Assembly (NCBI GenBank): GCA_023897205.1
Contig: JAHWDD010000005.1
Location: 4,278,001-4,342,000, forward strand
DNA: 64,000 bases
Origin: Exophiala sp. HKRS030
Taxonomy: Eukaryota > Ascomycota > Eurotiomycetes > Chaetothyriales > Herpotrichiellaceae
Direction: 5' to 3'
Below, in pieces: positions 35,421 to 46,903 of this stretch; the stretch's first letter is position 1; the number at the start of each line of letters is the position of its first letter. The position numbers and the translations under genes are program-made. The notes under the pieces were generated by a model. It ran no database searches and had not been told where the DNA came from. It was given only the letters and a program-made list of their open reading frames with translations.

Positions 35421-36786
35421 ATTGAGGGTGTTCGGTTATCGACGCATGCAACGCGAGACAAAGGATAGCGTTGAGTTTCGACGTTGAATCTGTGGAGGAC
35501 AAAATGAAATTCGGGCTCAGATGCGATCAGATACGGGGCTCTGGTTGTTGACCTCCTTGTGGTCGTCGATCGCTGAAAAACCGGGATGTCTTGGAAAGGT
35601 TATTGATTGTGGCCTAGAACAACTGCGGTGATGGAGATGCGGCGAAGCGACTTGCAAATCGATGGGCGGAAGAGAACAAGCAGTGATAAGGACGTAACAC
35701 ACGGTGAGACCCGAATCGACTGGAAAAGAACGTAGTGGAAGATGTGGTGGCCGTGTAATCTGGTTGTTGGCACAGGGTAGATGGAGGATAGTGGGTGGTC
35801 TGTGGTCAGTGGCCCTGTATCGAGAAAATGACAATAATAATATTTGGGGGAGCGAGGAAGGAACGTGAGGGTCCGAAAAGGGCTAGTCGTGAACCTTAAT
35901 TTCCATTGGTCTTCGTTGTTCAATGCCCGATATCCTGGACACGCCTGGATTCTGGGTTGTGGGCAATCCTCACCATCTGATTACGACGCCCTTTGAAAAG
36001 CATCTGGGAAGTCAGCTGGTGTACTAACATCCGTATCATCAGTCCAATTTGGCCTTTCCGCCTTACCACTTGCTGTGGCAGAGCGAATGAATGTTTTGGT
36101 GGGATCAACGAACCAACGAATTTGGATCACGTGTGGAATGTGATGCCGACTAACCACTAACTGCTTAGTCCGTACTTGAAATCTTATCTTTTCCTAAGAA
36201 AGGAAGAAGGCAGGAGGTGGTCGTGGGACGCTCCTGCCCAACGGTGACATGAGGGACGCGACTTCCTCTTGCTTGATCCTCCTCCCTTGCACGCACCTGC
36301 ATTTCGATGTTTCAACCCCCACAAATCCTTACAGAGAGAACCAATAATGACAAGTTGTGTCAGGCATCGTGGGAGTCTCAGCCAACGCATAATTCATCTC
36401 AACATAACACACCAACTACCAATCATAGCATCATGAGATTATAGTACAACCCTCCGTCAATCCTTTCATACACATATACACACATGTAGACATACACGAT
36501 ATCCTCGCCCACTTCCGAACCTCTCACCTGAATCGGTTCTCATCTCCTAGCAAGCTCTCCCGCATAGACGGTAACTCTGGCGCAACACTCTTGGGCATGA
36601 TGAATCGCCTCAACGAGCTTTTCCTTGGCGGGAAGGTGTGTGCGAGCTTCAAGTTCCCGGCAGAGTGGTTCTGGAGCAATATTGAGCGAGGCAACAGAAG
36701 ACTTCGTAAAGGCAGTGGCGGCACCAACCCCGCGTCTGGCCTGTTAAGAATTGGCATCGACTTCGAGCGCGTGGGTGATGTCCGCT
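35421..36786. other. KAP121 promoter and 3' flank of the 637-residue gene
   Basis: About 1.37 kb. Open frames on the minus strand up to 135 codons (35,517-36,931) look like leader or non-coding sequence, with no conserved motif. A TCACGTG lies near 36,126. I see nothing else. Confidence 0.4.
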
Positions 36787-38700
36787 TCATCTGGACTTGA
36801 ACTTCAGGACTTGCTCGCTGTACCCCGTTGGTGCTAGTCTGATCTCCTCTGTATCTGATACACTGGCCGTGAGAGGTTCTGTTGTGACGTCTACCATGGT
36901 AATCTGCGGGAAGAAAGTCAAGCCGATGCATGAAGGTTTGATTTCTTCTACCGATTCTGGTTCTTCGAGATCTTCTGTCGATGCTCCTGGGGTTGAAGGA
37001 GACGGACTTGGCGGACTTGCCACTTCAAACCCCATTTGGGGCGTCATCATGGGAGGGAAAAATGTGATCCCTTCTGGTGATGTCTTCATACTTGGGTCCG
37101 GTGAGTCAGAATGAGTTTGAGGCAGGGTGAGGTTAGGGAGCTCCGTTGTACTCCTGGAGGCTTCTTGCACACGGCGACCACTTAGTTCTCTATCCTGTTC
37201 ATTATGCTCCGCACTGAGTTCCAAGAGCTGACCCTCCACAACCATCTTCTGATCAGCCTCTTGGCTTATCAGAATTTTTGGTGTCGGCGTGTTTGATGCT
37301 GTGCAAGGAGAGAATGAAGTCTCGCCATCGTCAACAGACTTTTGGAAGTCCCCCACGTCGTCGGAATAGCAGGCAACGTAGCTGAGAACGGAATCGGTCT
37401 CAAACGCAGTGTCTGACATTGGCTCTAATATTGGCAGCTCATCGAGTCGACGAGACTGGTTCAGTGTCCACGATCCAGTTGGACTAGGTGCGCAACTGCG
37501 GCCACGTTCACAGTCTTCATTTCCATATGGTTGCCTGTGCCGTTTCTTCTCCGGGACAATTGACCGAGCCCAGGTTCTGAGTGTGGGTCGTTTTGAAATC
37601 TCCGGCTCCAACCTGCTATATGGAGAACTGGAAAGTTGCAAGTGATTGAATTTGTTCTCAATGCTCTCTACGACCAAGGCTGGACTGTTACGGGTTTTCA
37701 GACTTCGAAGGAACCCTCTTGTGTGTTGAGATGGTGTTGGTGAGGAGCTCACCTGCGACTCACATTCTTGCAGATTTCCATCGCTTTGCGAGCTTGAACT
37801 TGCTCCTAAGGGGGAGGATCTCGATCGTAGGCTCCTGAATCTGGTGATGGTTCTCCTTTGGCTTGGAAGATCACCGTCGGCATCAAGTCGTCTCAGTGCA
37901 TCAGCTATACCCCGTTTTAGAGATCTGCCGCGAGATACTCTCGGAATTTCACCATGCGAACCTCTATGGCCCTCAAACTCATCATCAGCATCGTCGAGCT
38001 CATAGTTGAGTCCTGTCGGGAGTGCGAAGCCGTATCTCCTATTTCGCTTTGACGGAGAATCCGACCTCGAACTCGATATTGAGCGGTCGCTAGGTGACGG
38101 TGAGGCGATCAAGGATGAGTTTGAATGTGTATCAATGGATGGAATGGGTGAAGAAGAAGTGTTGGCGGCCGATCTGTAGGGACCTTCAGGGTCGATAGTA
38201 ACCTCGACATGACTCTCGAGTATCCTCTTCTCGTCGTCCTCCGACTCATTCAAAAGGTCAAAAGGTTGCAAGCCCCATTTTGTTGGGAGTAATTCAAAAT
38301 GCATATCGTCGATCTCGATCTTCACGTTACTGTCCCAGACAAGTCCCTCTCCGTTTTGCACTGATGATGTGGATGGTAGAGGCAGTGCAGCACCTGCAGG
38401 AAACAAGGACGGTACTCTGGTTTCTCTCATCAGGCAGTCATCACAGATTTGGTTTAAAAAAGACCTTCTCACTGTACTGTGATGTGGACATTGTTGGGGT
38501 TCAGCAGGTCTTGGGCGCCTCTTGATTTGCTTCAGCGCCGCTTCTGCATTCGATCCGTTCTCCTGCAACCACTCATCCAATGGATATTGAATGACGGGCG
38601 CAAAGCATGGCGATCGGTCTCTTCGATATGACCGACAGAGAATGCTGTGGTTATAGTGACAACCACATTCGCGATACGTCCAAATCTCAGTAACGCACAT
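36787..38700 (-). CDS. Unknown fungal protein with Cys/His-rich N-terminus
   Basis: This single exon encodes 637 residues. The first 90 contain regularly placed Cys and His (CVTEIWTYRECGCHYNHSILC, then CPHH and ICDDCL), suggesting a small metal-binding or disulfide module. I recall similar starts in uncharacterised Pezizomycotina proteins but cannot name a function. The rest is Ser-rich, probably disordered and phosphorylated (many RS, SP and SRSDSPSKR motifs). A repeated short motif IT/LTFFPPMMTP and IGLTFFPQITMV occurs near the C-terminus. There is no signal peptide or membrane helix. The ATG at 38700 opens directly into the Cys-rich segment, supporting this start. Confidence 0.8.
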   Translation of the reverse strand: MCVTEIWTYRECGCHYNHSILCRSYRRDRSPCFAPVIQYPLDEWLQENGSNAEAALKQIKRRPRPAEPQQCPHHSTVRRSFLNQICDDCLMRETRVPSLFPAGAALPLPSTSSVQNGEGLVWDSNVKIEIDDMHFELLPTKWGLQPFDLLNESEDDEKRILESHVEVTIDPEGPYRSAANTSSSPIPSIDTHSNSSLIASPSPSDRSISSSRSDSPSKRNRRYGFALPTGLNYELDDADDEFEGHRGSHGEIPRVSRGRSLKRGIADALRRLDADGDLPSQRRTITRFRSLRSRSSPLGASSSSQSDGNLQECESQVSSSPTPSQHTRGFLRSLKTRNSPALVVESIENKFNHLQLSSSPYSRLEPEISKRPTLRTWARSIVPEKKRHRQPYGNEDCERGRSCAPSPTGSWTLNQSRRLDELPILEPMSDTAFETDSVLSYVACYSDDVGDFQKSVDDGETSFSPCTASNTPTPKILISQEADQKMVVEGQLLELSAEHNEQDRELSGRRVQEASRSTTELPNLTLPQTHSDSPDPSMKTSPEGITFFPPMMTPQMGFEVASPPSPSPSTPGASTEDLEEPESVEEIKPSCIGLTFFPQITMVDVTTEPLTASVSDTEEIRLAPTGYSEQVLKFKSR

Positions 38701-39207
38701 TTCGATCAGTGTTACCTTTTAGAGAAAGCAGAATCGAATTGTTCGTATGTTCTCCACTCGAGTTTATGACATTCTTCGAAGTCTTTGTTGGAGATTATGT
38801 TGTTGACGCCTTGACCACCACGTGGTGGCAGCGTGTGTCAAAAAAGGCTATTGTGTTGACGAATTTTGATTTCTCTCCAAGACTTGTGCCGGTTGATCAT
38901 AAGAAAGCGAATAATAAGGCAAAATAAAACCACGAGATCTGGGTCGAACGGCCAATTACCATTTTACAATTGTGTGACTTTGAAACCCTTGTACCACTCG
39001 AATCCGCCGCTGGCTGGTTCAGCTTGACGGGTGGCTGCGTGCCTGTCGCATTCTTATCCAAGACATGCCCTACCGCGCCTACAAAACATTTTCGATCTCG
39101 TGACACTACACTGGAGATTGCTGTCGATGACTCGGATCCAGCGCAAAGCCACGGACCCATCTGGACTTCAGGTCACAAATCACAGTTTTATGTCCAGTCT
39201 CATTCAA
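38701..39207. other. Intergenic, no gene seen
   Basis: About 500 bp hold the promoter of the 637-residue gene and the 3' end of the P450. A CACGTG (CCACGTGG) lies near 38,820. Nothing else is recognisable. Confidence 0.4.
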
Positions 39208-40883
39208 CTACTGTGTGTCATCGAGCTTGGCAAAATCTATCCAGCATTCATGCTCGACCATTTTCGGCATGGACTCGTCGCGGAAGATCTCGTACCTACT
39301 TGTGATACCAGGCGACGTGTCTGGGTGTCTTGCAGTTGTGCTATACTTCCGATAGACAGCGGCAAGCAGAGTCATCATCTCTGCGTTGGCCAGATGCATG
39401 CCGATGCACATTCGTGCACCACTCGAAAAGGCCCAGAAGTATCTGTTCCGCATGTCTGCTTCAGGGATCAAGCTGCCGGAATCCACGAGCCATCTTTCCG
39501 GTTGGAAACTCAATGGCGCTGGATAAATCTTCTCGTCTCTGTGCAAGCTGTAGGGTGACATGCCAACAATCGTGCCCGCAGGGATATGGAACCCGTCAAT
39601 AACGGTGTCAGTAGGTGATGAGCGTGGCTCGAATGTCGGTAGAGGCGCATATAGTCGCAATCCTTCGCGGATCACCGCATCCAGATACGGAAGTTGTGTC
39701 AATTCTCGCGGGTTCGGAAGGCCATGGCCATCGACGGATATCTTCGAGAGTTCCTCACGTAGCTTAACTTGAATCGGTTTATGCTGGGGTAGAGAAAGTG
39801 CCCATATCATGAACATTAGTGAATCAGATGTAGTGTCGATGCCGGCGAGGAGATGATCCGCACATTCAGAGGCAATGTCCATATCCGTCATCAACGTCTC
39901 CTCGCGTACCTTGAACAGCCGACCTATGACGGTTGTGTCAGCTGCTTCAGCCTTCTCGGCGTCTGGAGCATTCTTGAAACTGTAGAAAGCCTTCAACGCA
40001 TGCTGACGAATCCCCGAATACGTGAAGGGTTTCCTCATGGGCATCAGACCTAGGGAGATCAAGAATCGCTCTAGCAGACCAGTGCGGGTGGTGATCCATT
40101 TTGTCCAGGCCGGGAAGTGCACACTAAACCAAGCGAGCCTTCGCCTTGCCGGGTTCAATATATCTCCAATGAGTTCGCGGTGAGTGCCTTGCAGCGCCGA
40201 GGTGCCTCCATGGGTTGGACCATAGACGAATTCGGAGATGGCATCAAAGGAGAAGTAGTGAAGGCTGGAAAAGATCTCACTTGCAGTGCGCGGCTCCCTC
40301 TCAATCAAGTCGAGAAAGCCGAGGACCTTTCTCTGTACAAGGGATGCGAACGTCGCATTAAGCACCGTCTGGTTCGCGTAGATGTGGCTTACCAACTTCT
40401 TGCGCTCGCGATGCTGCTTCCCTGAGGCAAACGTGAACAGGTTAGGACGACCGTAGGCATCGAACATGCGGTAGAACGACGTCCTCTCGAACCCGGATCC
40501 AGCACCGTAAATGGTCCTGAGAGCCGTCAAGCTGTGGAAGGAAACTTCATTGGGCCCGATCCGGACCACCGGGCCGTACGATCTGTGCAGCTCGAGAATC
40601 GCATGCACCGATCGGGCTCTCCACGCATCCAGCGCCAATCTATATCTCGTGGCGCGGTAGGTCCAGGGCCCTGGGATCTGGCTCAGTCTCGGCCTTGCTG
40701 GGAGCCGCAGATGGGGACTGATGAGGTAGTATGCGATTACCACGGGTAGCAAGATCCAGACCACGCCCGGCACACCCTGGATAGATAAGCCTGGGTGGGA
40801 AAACCTATCAGCTGTCTCGATGTCGAAGCGCAATGACGGTATTATCCCTCGGAGAATAAACCCGACTTACCTTCGGTCAGCAT
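39208..40883 (-). CDS. Cytochrome P450 monooxygenase
   Basis: Exon 1 is only 13 bases (40883-40871, MLTE plus one base). The intron is 40870-40791 (GTAAGT to CCCAG) and exon 2 is 40790-39208, giving 531 residues. A single N-terminal membrane anchor (GVVWILLPVVIAYYLI) leads to the proline hinge QIPGPW. The I-helix oxygen-binding motif AGIDTTSD is at about 320-327, ExxR (EGLR) at 380-383 and PERW follows. The heme-thiolate motif FSSGARMCIG has Cys at about 466. All catalytic elements are present. The family number and substrate cannot be assigned by eye. It stands alone rather than in a recognisable biosynthetic cluster, so a xenobiotic or lipid role is as likely as secondary metabolism. Confidence 0.93.
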
Positions 40884-43202
40884 TATTGTATCGATAATTA
40901 GGAATTGTTTGCTGTGCTTGAAAGTCCCGAGATGTCACGTCTCAAGTCGTCTACATATGTTCGCATTGCAGACTTGAGAGACACAACAGACCAGTCTTGC
41001 AAAGTCTTGTCAATAGAAAGGGCTTCTCGACCCAGCTTGAGCGAGAAATTGGGTATCTAGAAAGCGGTCTTGTCCGCTCGGATATTGATGAGACCAATTT
41101 AGATACCAGATCGTTTACGGGCGTTGGGCTGGCGTGGGCACGGCACCTGTCGAGATACCGAAATCAGTGATCAGTGATCAGTGATCACCTCTGATCTCCC
41201 CTACAGGAAGATACCAAGGCTTTTGCGGTCATCTCCATCAAACAGAGGGATTGCTTCGCTAGGCTTGATTGCCCACTAGTTAGAACAGCGTTCTACAGCA
41301 TTGGCATCCTGGCAGTAACAATTCAGTACCGCATTCTCAGTGAACACAAGCTCCTGAGGTTAGTGGTGTCTCAGAATGACTATACAGCTATCCGTGCCTG
41401 TACTTAGTAATTCGCTGTTCTCCGTCTTGCAGTTTAGAGAACCAAAGTCGCTTGGTGGGAAATGGTCATTAACCCTCAACTTGGAAGAATTGTATTGATC
41501 TGGTCAGTCTGAACATTCGATTGTAAACCATACCCTTTCGTGTGTTACTGTCGAAAGGAACTGGTTCAGGCCCGCACCGGTAGCTCAGCTGACCGGGATC
41601 GATCAATGGCTCTCATGTCTGCCGTCTGCCATCTGCTGATGTTACATGGGATTAGTCGCGATTTACCGAGCAAAAGGTCTTCCAGGGACTTGTTCCAGAA
41701 GGAAAGCCCGATCTCGTTTCAGCCACCCATTCGTAAGCCATCAACAACTACCGAGTCCTTGCATATTCACCTCTGTAAGAACAACTGGTGGTCTACTACA
41801 TCACGACACCTGCAGGCCATATAAGTCTTGGGTCGCAATGGCCAGGTACAACATGTCGTGATTCAATTTGCTCGATTCCGTTTTAAGCTTCAACCGAGCA
41901 GGCTACGAGCATCCTTTTTGAGATTGGGGCGTCTGGAGTACCCGGGGCGGTGGCATCGCAGAACTACTCCAGAGATATGGGTGGATCGCCGTGGACTTAC
42001 TGTGGATGTCTGACCAACGCCTCCGTAGATAAACATGACTTCAATCACAATTCTAGGTGCCAACCACTTGGACTTAGCTCCTTCATGCAGATAGGTATTT
42101 TCGTTGCTCGGCGTGCTCGGCTTCATGGTCCGAACGTCGACGAAGTCCGTCTTGCTCAGACGATGCCTGCCAACCACACCAGCATAAAACGTTGATTCCA
42201 GGCATCGGAGATGTGCTACGATAACCAGAACTTACTGCAATACTTCCGCACGTGGCGGATTCATCCTGTAGGCCCAAAGAAGCCCAGCCCCATGATTTTG
42301 GTCCCTTTGTATGTTCCAGCAGCCTCGCGGCCGGAATTGTGTAAAACTTTGGCCTTTCGCGCTGTGGATTTCTCCATAAATTATTCCGCAGCGAGATAGC
42401 ATGTGCCAGCCGTATGGATCGTCTGTTTCTAGAAAGACGAATCGATATCTGTCGCGTGAAAAGAAGCAAAATCATGCGACGAAAAAGGCCATGTTTCTGG
42501 AAAGTCGGCCATATACACTACCTAAAAGGCCGGTGAGTTCGTAGTCGTATTGAGGTAGGATTGACACTCGAGCGATTAAAAATCGGTCATCGGAAATGGT
42601 CAAGGCCAGAATTGCCTCCTAGGTTTGGCTTATCGGACGCCTCCCTTGGGCTTGACACTCCTTGTTTGGATACCAAGTCCTGCCTAGAGCTGGGCTCTCC
42701 AATCAACGACAGGTGAGATCGACGACTCCTCAAGATGGCCCGCTCGAATCTCGGACGCTGACTGGCCGCGGGAAGGCAAGATAGCCAAGCCTTGGTGGGA
42801 GGCAAAGCCAAAGACTGCCTAGCCATCTGAGGGACCAGGGTAGCTTATCAGAACTAACACGACGCTCTGTGCTTCCTCCACCTTTCGTTTGTCCCAAAGG
42901 CTGCCCACCTCCAATCGCCAACTCGACCCTGGTAGTAAGAGGTCACGCTACATTGACCATGTCACACTCGTATTGGCTTCAGAGTCAGCCTGAGAGGCTC
43001 ACTGTGAATAGTAGTATTGACTTTATAAGAGAGCTTCGCCCCGCTCGAAGACGACGCCTTCTCTTCTATTCACTCTCATGTTTGTGACTGGCACCTGCCG
43101 TCAAACTCACCGTGACCAGGTACCCTCAGCAGGAATAGTGGAATCGTGACTGGAGTATCGACACAATAACTCTGGGCGGATCTTGTTTCCACCACCTTCA
43201 TC
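40884..43202. other. 2.3-kb intergenic region, no gene seen
   Basis: The region holds the P450 promoter, a short tandem repeat at 41163, and the promoter of the permease (TTTATAAGAG near 43,022 and a CT-rich stretch after it). Open frames of 60-130 codons overlap on both strands around 41,540-42,920. I find no domain in them. Confidence 0.4.
41163..41187 (+). repeat. ATCAGTG heptanucleotide tandem repeat
   Basis: Three and a half perfect copies of ATCAGTG lie upstream of the P450. The unit overlaps TGATCA palindromes. Confidence 0.8.
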
Positions 43203-44950
43203 ATGTCGAGCTCACCTGAATACACCGACCCGAGAAGGGTGTTTCACCCTCAAAGGCTCGGTACTCTGTGGATGGCGAGGGTCGCCGGGTATCTGCGACT
43301 GGCCGTAAGGCATCTGTCGCCGAGTCCATCATTGCCGCCGATCTTCTCGACGAGCGCTATGCCACTACCCAGCGTGGATTGAAGAGTCGACACGCCCAGA
43401 TGATCGCCCTCGGAGGTACGATTGGAACTGGGTAAGGCTGGCTGATTCCTTCCTGTTGCTCAAATGAACCCGTCTGCTAACACATGCTCAATAGTCTCTT
43501 CGTCGGTTCTGGTTCAGTTCTAGCCCGCGGTGGACCAGCTTTCATCCTCGCAGCGTATTGTATCATGACTGTCTTGGTCTACTGCGTTGTCACCGCCATG
43601 ATCGAAGTCGCAACTTATCTCCCTGTCCACGGTGGAACCATGTCCTACTATGGATACCGTTATGTTTCTCGCTCTATGGGTTTTGCTCTTGGCTATCTCT
43701 ACTGGTACGCTCTCGGAATCCTCGTACCCTACGAAATCACCGCTGCTGGCTTGGTCATCGACTACTGGCCGAACGATGTCCACATCGCCGTCTGGATGAC
43801 CATCATGGCCGTTGTCATCATCGCCCTCAACTTCATGCCCGTTAAGTATTACGGAGAAACTGAATTCTGGTTCGCCGGGACTAAAGTCATCCTGATGATC
43901 GGGCTCCTCCTTCTCTCCTTTATTCTCTTCTGGGGTGGAGGCCCAAGCAAAGACCGACTCGGTTTCCGCTATTGGAACGACCCTGGTGCAGCACATCCGT
44001 ACATCAAGACGGGCGACGCCGGTTACACAATCTCCTTTTTCTCGACTCTCGTATCTTCGGTTTTCCCCTTCACTTTCGCCCCTGAGCTTCTCGTGGTGAC
44101 TGGAGGTGAAATGGAGTCACCACGACGAAATCTGCCAATTGCCGGAAAACGCTACTTCTACCGTCTTATCATCTTCTACGTTCTAGGAGTTTTAGCCATC
44201 GGCGTCACCTGCCCAAGCACCGACGAGAGACTCACTAGCGGTGGAGCCGGTGCCGGTTCATCTGCCTTCGTCGTCGCCATCGCCAATGCTGGTATCTCAA
44301 CCCTCCCCTCAATTGTCAACGCCGTTATCCTTATTTCGGCCTGGTCTTCCGGAAACTCGTTCCTTTATATCTCCAGCCGTGCTCTATACAGTCTAGCTGT
44401 GCAAGGCTCTGCACCCCGCATTTTCAAGACCTGCAACCGTTGGGGCGTCCCCTGGATCGCCGTCGCCACCTCTTCGCTTTTCTGCGGTCTCACCTATTTA
44501 AACGTTGCTTCCTCTGGTGCTGTTGTCTTTAACTGGTTCGTTAATCTCACAAACACATGGGGCATGACCTCGTGGGTCGCCTGTATGGTCATTTATCTAC
44601 GCTTCAGAAAAGCGACAGATATTCAGGGAGTTATTCGACCTTATACTAACTGGTGTCAACCCTACGGCGCCTACATCGCTATGGTCATGTTCACACTCCT
44701 CTGCCTGATCAACGGCTTCACCGTCTTCTTCCCCGGCCGATTCTCCGCCTCAAACTTCCTTACCGCATACATCGGCATTCCGATCTTCTTTTTGATGTAC
44801 TTCGGCCACAGAATCGTTTTCTGGCGTGATAAGTGGGCCTGGGCACCAGAGGAGGTTGATCTACAAACCGGTCTGCAGGAGATCATCGATGCAGAACGTC
44901 CAGCGACGAAGAGGAAGGGAATCGCCAAGATTTGCCTTATTGTCGAATAA
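43203..44950 (+). CDS. Amino-acid permease (YAT family), one apparent frameshift
   Basis: Exon 1 is 43203-43431 and exon 2 is 43495-44950, with intron donor GTAAGG, branch CTAAC and acceptor ATAG. The frame needs one extra base at the CCC at 43229-43231 (ACC GAC CC(C) GAG AAG); the product is then 561 residues. The hallmark RGLKSRHAQMIALGGTIGTGLFVGSG begins the first membrane helix. About twelve helices follow, with APELLVVTGGEMESPRRNLPIAGKR and SGNSFLYISSRALYSLA, which are classic fungal amino-acid permease motifs. It should import amino acids by proton symport at the plasma membrane. The specificity is not readable. It is followed by a degenerate dynamin fragment. Confidence 0.9.
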
Positions 44951-45087
44951 GTTAGGTTTCGAGGGTTTCTATGTGCTACGTAGTATATATTAGGTATATA
45001 ATATAAGATATACTTATAACCATTACTTACAACCATTGTTTCACGGACAGTCTGCAGAGACTGCGACAAAAGCGGCAATGAGAGGTT

Positions 45088-45602
45088 TTGTCCAAGAGAC
45101 TTGACGAATTCTTCGGCACGAACTCTGATAAAAATATGACATCGTGCGAGCGAAGGACTTTGTATGCTAACGCTCTGCTCAACACTCTGGTCGATTCCGG
45201 TATGCTGGATATGGATCGCTACGCATGCTCCAAGGCCATCGACGGAATGGAGCTTATTACAAGGCATGTGTTTAGCACCAGCATGAAAAGATTAACGCTT
45301 TTCGTCGTAGCGCGTATTGGCTAAGCGGTGTTAAGGTAGCGATGAAGACTCTTGTGGATGATATCGCCGTCCTGGCCGTCGAAGAGTGTCCGCTCAAGAG
45401 AATTTCCGAGCTTTTAACATCAAGAATCATCATCTCTCTCAGTGGCACCGAAATATCTGCTGTCGCGGCGGAAAGTGACGGTGTCCGTGCCGAGCGATCT
45501 CGGGTCGACAACGAACACAAAGTTTTGACAAAAGTCCGCGCTGTGCTTAGGAGGCTTGAGCAATCTCGCCCAGACGAAGTTCCTGTGCCTGAAGACACGC
45601 CA
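45088..45602 (+). pseudogene. Dynamin-like GTPase C-terminal (GED) relic
   Basis: Only the end of a dynamin-family protein is present. It reads LSKRLDEFFGTNSDKNMTS then SCERRTLYANALLNTLVDSG, then MDRYACSKAIDGME-AYYK, and after an intron-like gap VAMKTLVDDIAVLAVEECPL and ISELLTSRIIISLS. The arrangement of 'AYYKVAMKTLVDDIAVLAVEE' is the GTPase effector domain. No GTPase domain (GxxxxGKS, DxPG) lies upstream; the permease is there instead. A missing base before AYYK and a GC donor in the gap show decay. The frame after about 45,602 (to 45,809) has no dynamin match. Confidence 0.7.
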
Positions 45603-45954
45603 GGTTTGTTCACATTTGGCACACGGAGCAATAGGGATGACAGTATCAGAATCCGAACTCTCAGCGAGAGATCTGCATCTTTCGGAACTGAATCCACCGA
45701 GGGATTCTATGGACACTATTTGCCAGGTAATATCTTGGCCGAATCGATACCCATCTTTCAGGAAGTCTCTCACTGTCATGAGAATTGCATCCACGTGCAG
45801 AAGAAGTGACCGCTTGATCGTGGCATCGCTATCCCGGTTTATCTAAGTTCGAATAGAATTGACGATCACATCGACAGCCTTGTGAGTATGTATCTGCCGC
45901 TCGTTCGAGCGCAACCGCTGCATGCTACGATGCAAACACTAGTCCTTCGCTCTT

Positions 45955-46903
45955 TTACAAGTTTCCACGAAATAGCTTGCGAAGTAGGTGTCTCAGTACA
46001 ACATTACCGTCTTCTTGATCGAGGGTGTTACGAAACACCTTTGCCGTTCTCTTGGTGTAGGCTTGCAGCTCTGCCACATTACGAAAGGTCCGGACTCTTT
46101 CTTCGGTGTTCCCACGTCTTCGTCCCCACTCAATCAAATCAACAATATTGACATGTGTCCTTCGTGCAGCCTATGATCAGGATTAGCATGAGTGTTTGGA
46201 GATTCGAATCACGGGCTCATACTTCCTCGCATTGCTCACACGTTTGCGGAAGAGGCTCGATACCGATGGCACGACAAAGGGCATGCCACGCAGTCAAATC
46301 GTTCTCTGCACCATACCACATGCGTAGTTCGCTTTCCAACGCATCTTGGTACCTGTTCCAGGCATCATTTGACGCAACCTCACCACGCCGCCACCCTTCG
46401 TGTTCCTGTAGGCTGGCAAACGACGCAGCTGGTGGGAGAGAAGGGTCATAATTGAACGTTGGGAAAGACCGGAAAAAGACATCCAATGGAGTATTCGGAT
46501 CTTGCTGATGGACGCGAGAGTCTCGTAGGTGCTGTTCGAGTGCTTCCTCGCTACCGAAGGTTCGATTGCAGGTCTCACAGTCGAAGGACGGGGCGTGCGC
46601 GGGAGAATACCGTATGTGCTGTTGTAACGCATCTTCGCTACCGAAAGATCGCACGCAGCAGTCACATTTAAATGATGGAGCATGAACAGGAGAGTAACGT
46701 AGATGCTGCTGTAGAGCTGCCTCGCTGCCGTAGTGTCTATGACAAGTTGTACAATCGAATGCACGCATAGGTAAGTCTTTTTTTGGCCGCTGCAGGGCCT
46801 CATCAAAGCCTGAAGCTGGAGCGTGTGCTGGCGAGTCGCGGAGGTGCTGCTGCAACGCTCGTTTGCTCGGAAAATTACGATCGCAATTGGTGCAATTAGC
46901 CAT
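45955..46903 (-). CDS. C2H2 zinc-finger protein with four duplicated fingers
   Basis: Exons are 46903-46223 and 46170-45955 (GTATGA donor, CATAG acceptor, phase 0), 298 residues. Four fingers have the spacing C-x2-C-x12-H-x6-H. Their first Cys are at residues 4, 51, 80 and 109. Fingers 2-4 repeat exactly every 29 residues with the shared core GSExALQQH and SPxHAPSF linkers. The long H-x6-H differs from the H-x3-5-H of classical DNA-binding fingers. The second half (FNYDPSLPPAASFASLQEHEGWRRG, LTAWHALCRAIGIEPLPQTCEQCEE, THVNIVDLIEWGR, RNVAELQAYTK) is a conserved-looking fungal tail of unknown function. Nucleic-acid binding is likely; the target is unknown. Confidence 0.88.

Noticed and set aside
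39208..40883. Secondary-metabolite cluster around the P450
   Set aside because: No backbone enzyme, tailoring enzymes or cluster regulator next to it.
45603..45809. Continuation of the dynamin relic
   Set aside because: The frame stays open but shows no dynamin similarity and could be chance.
46196..46212. tRNA T-loop-like GATTCGAATC
   Set aside because: It is inside the intron of the C2H2 gene and no acceptor or anticodon arm surrounds it.
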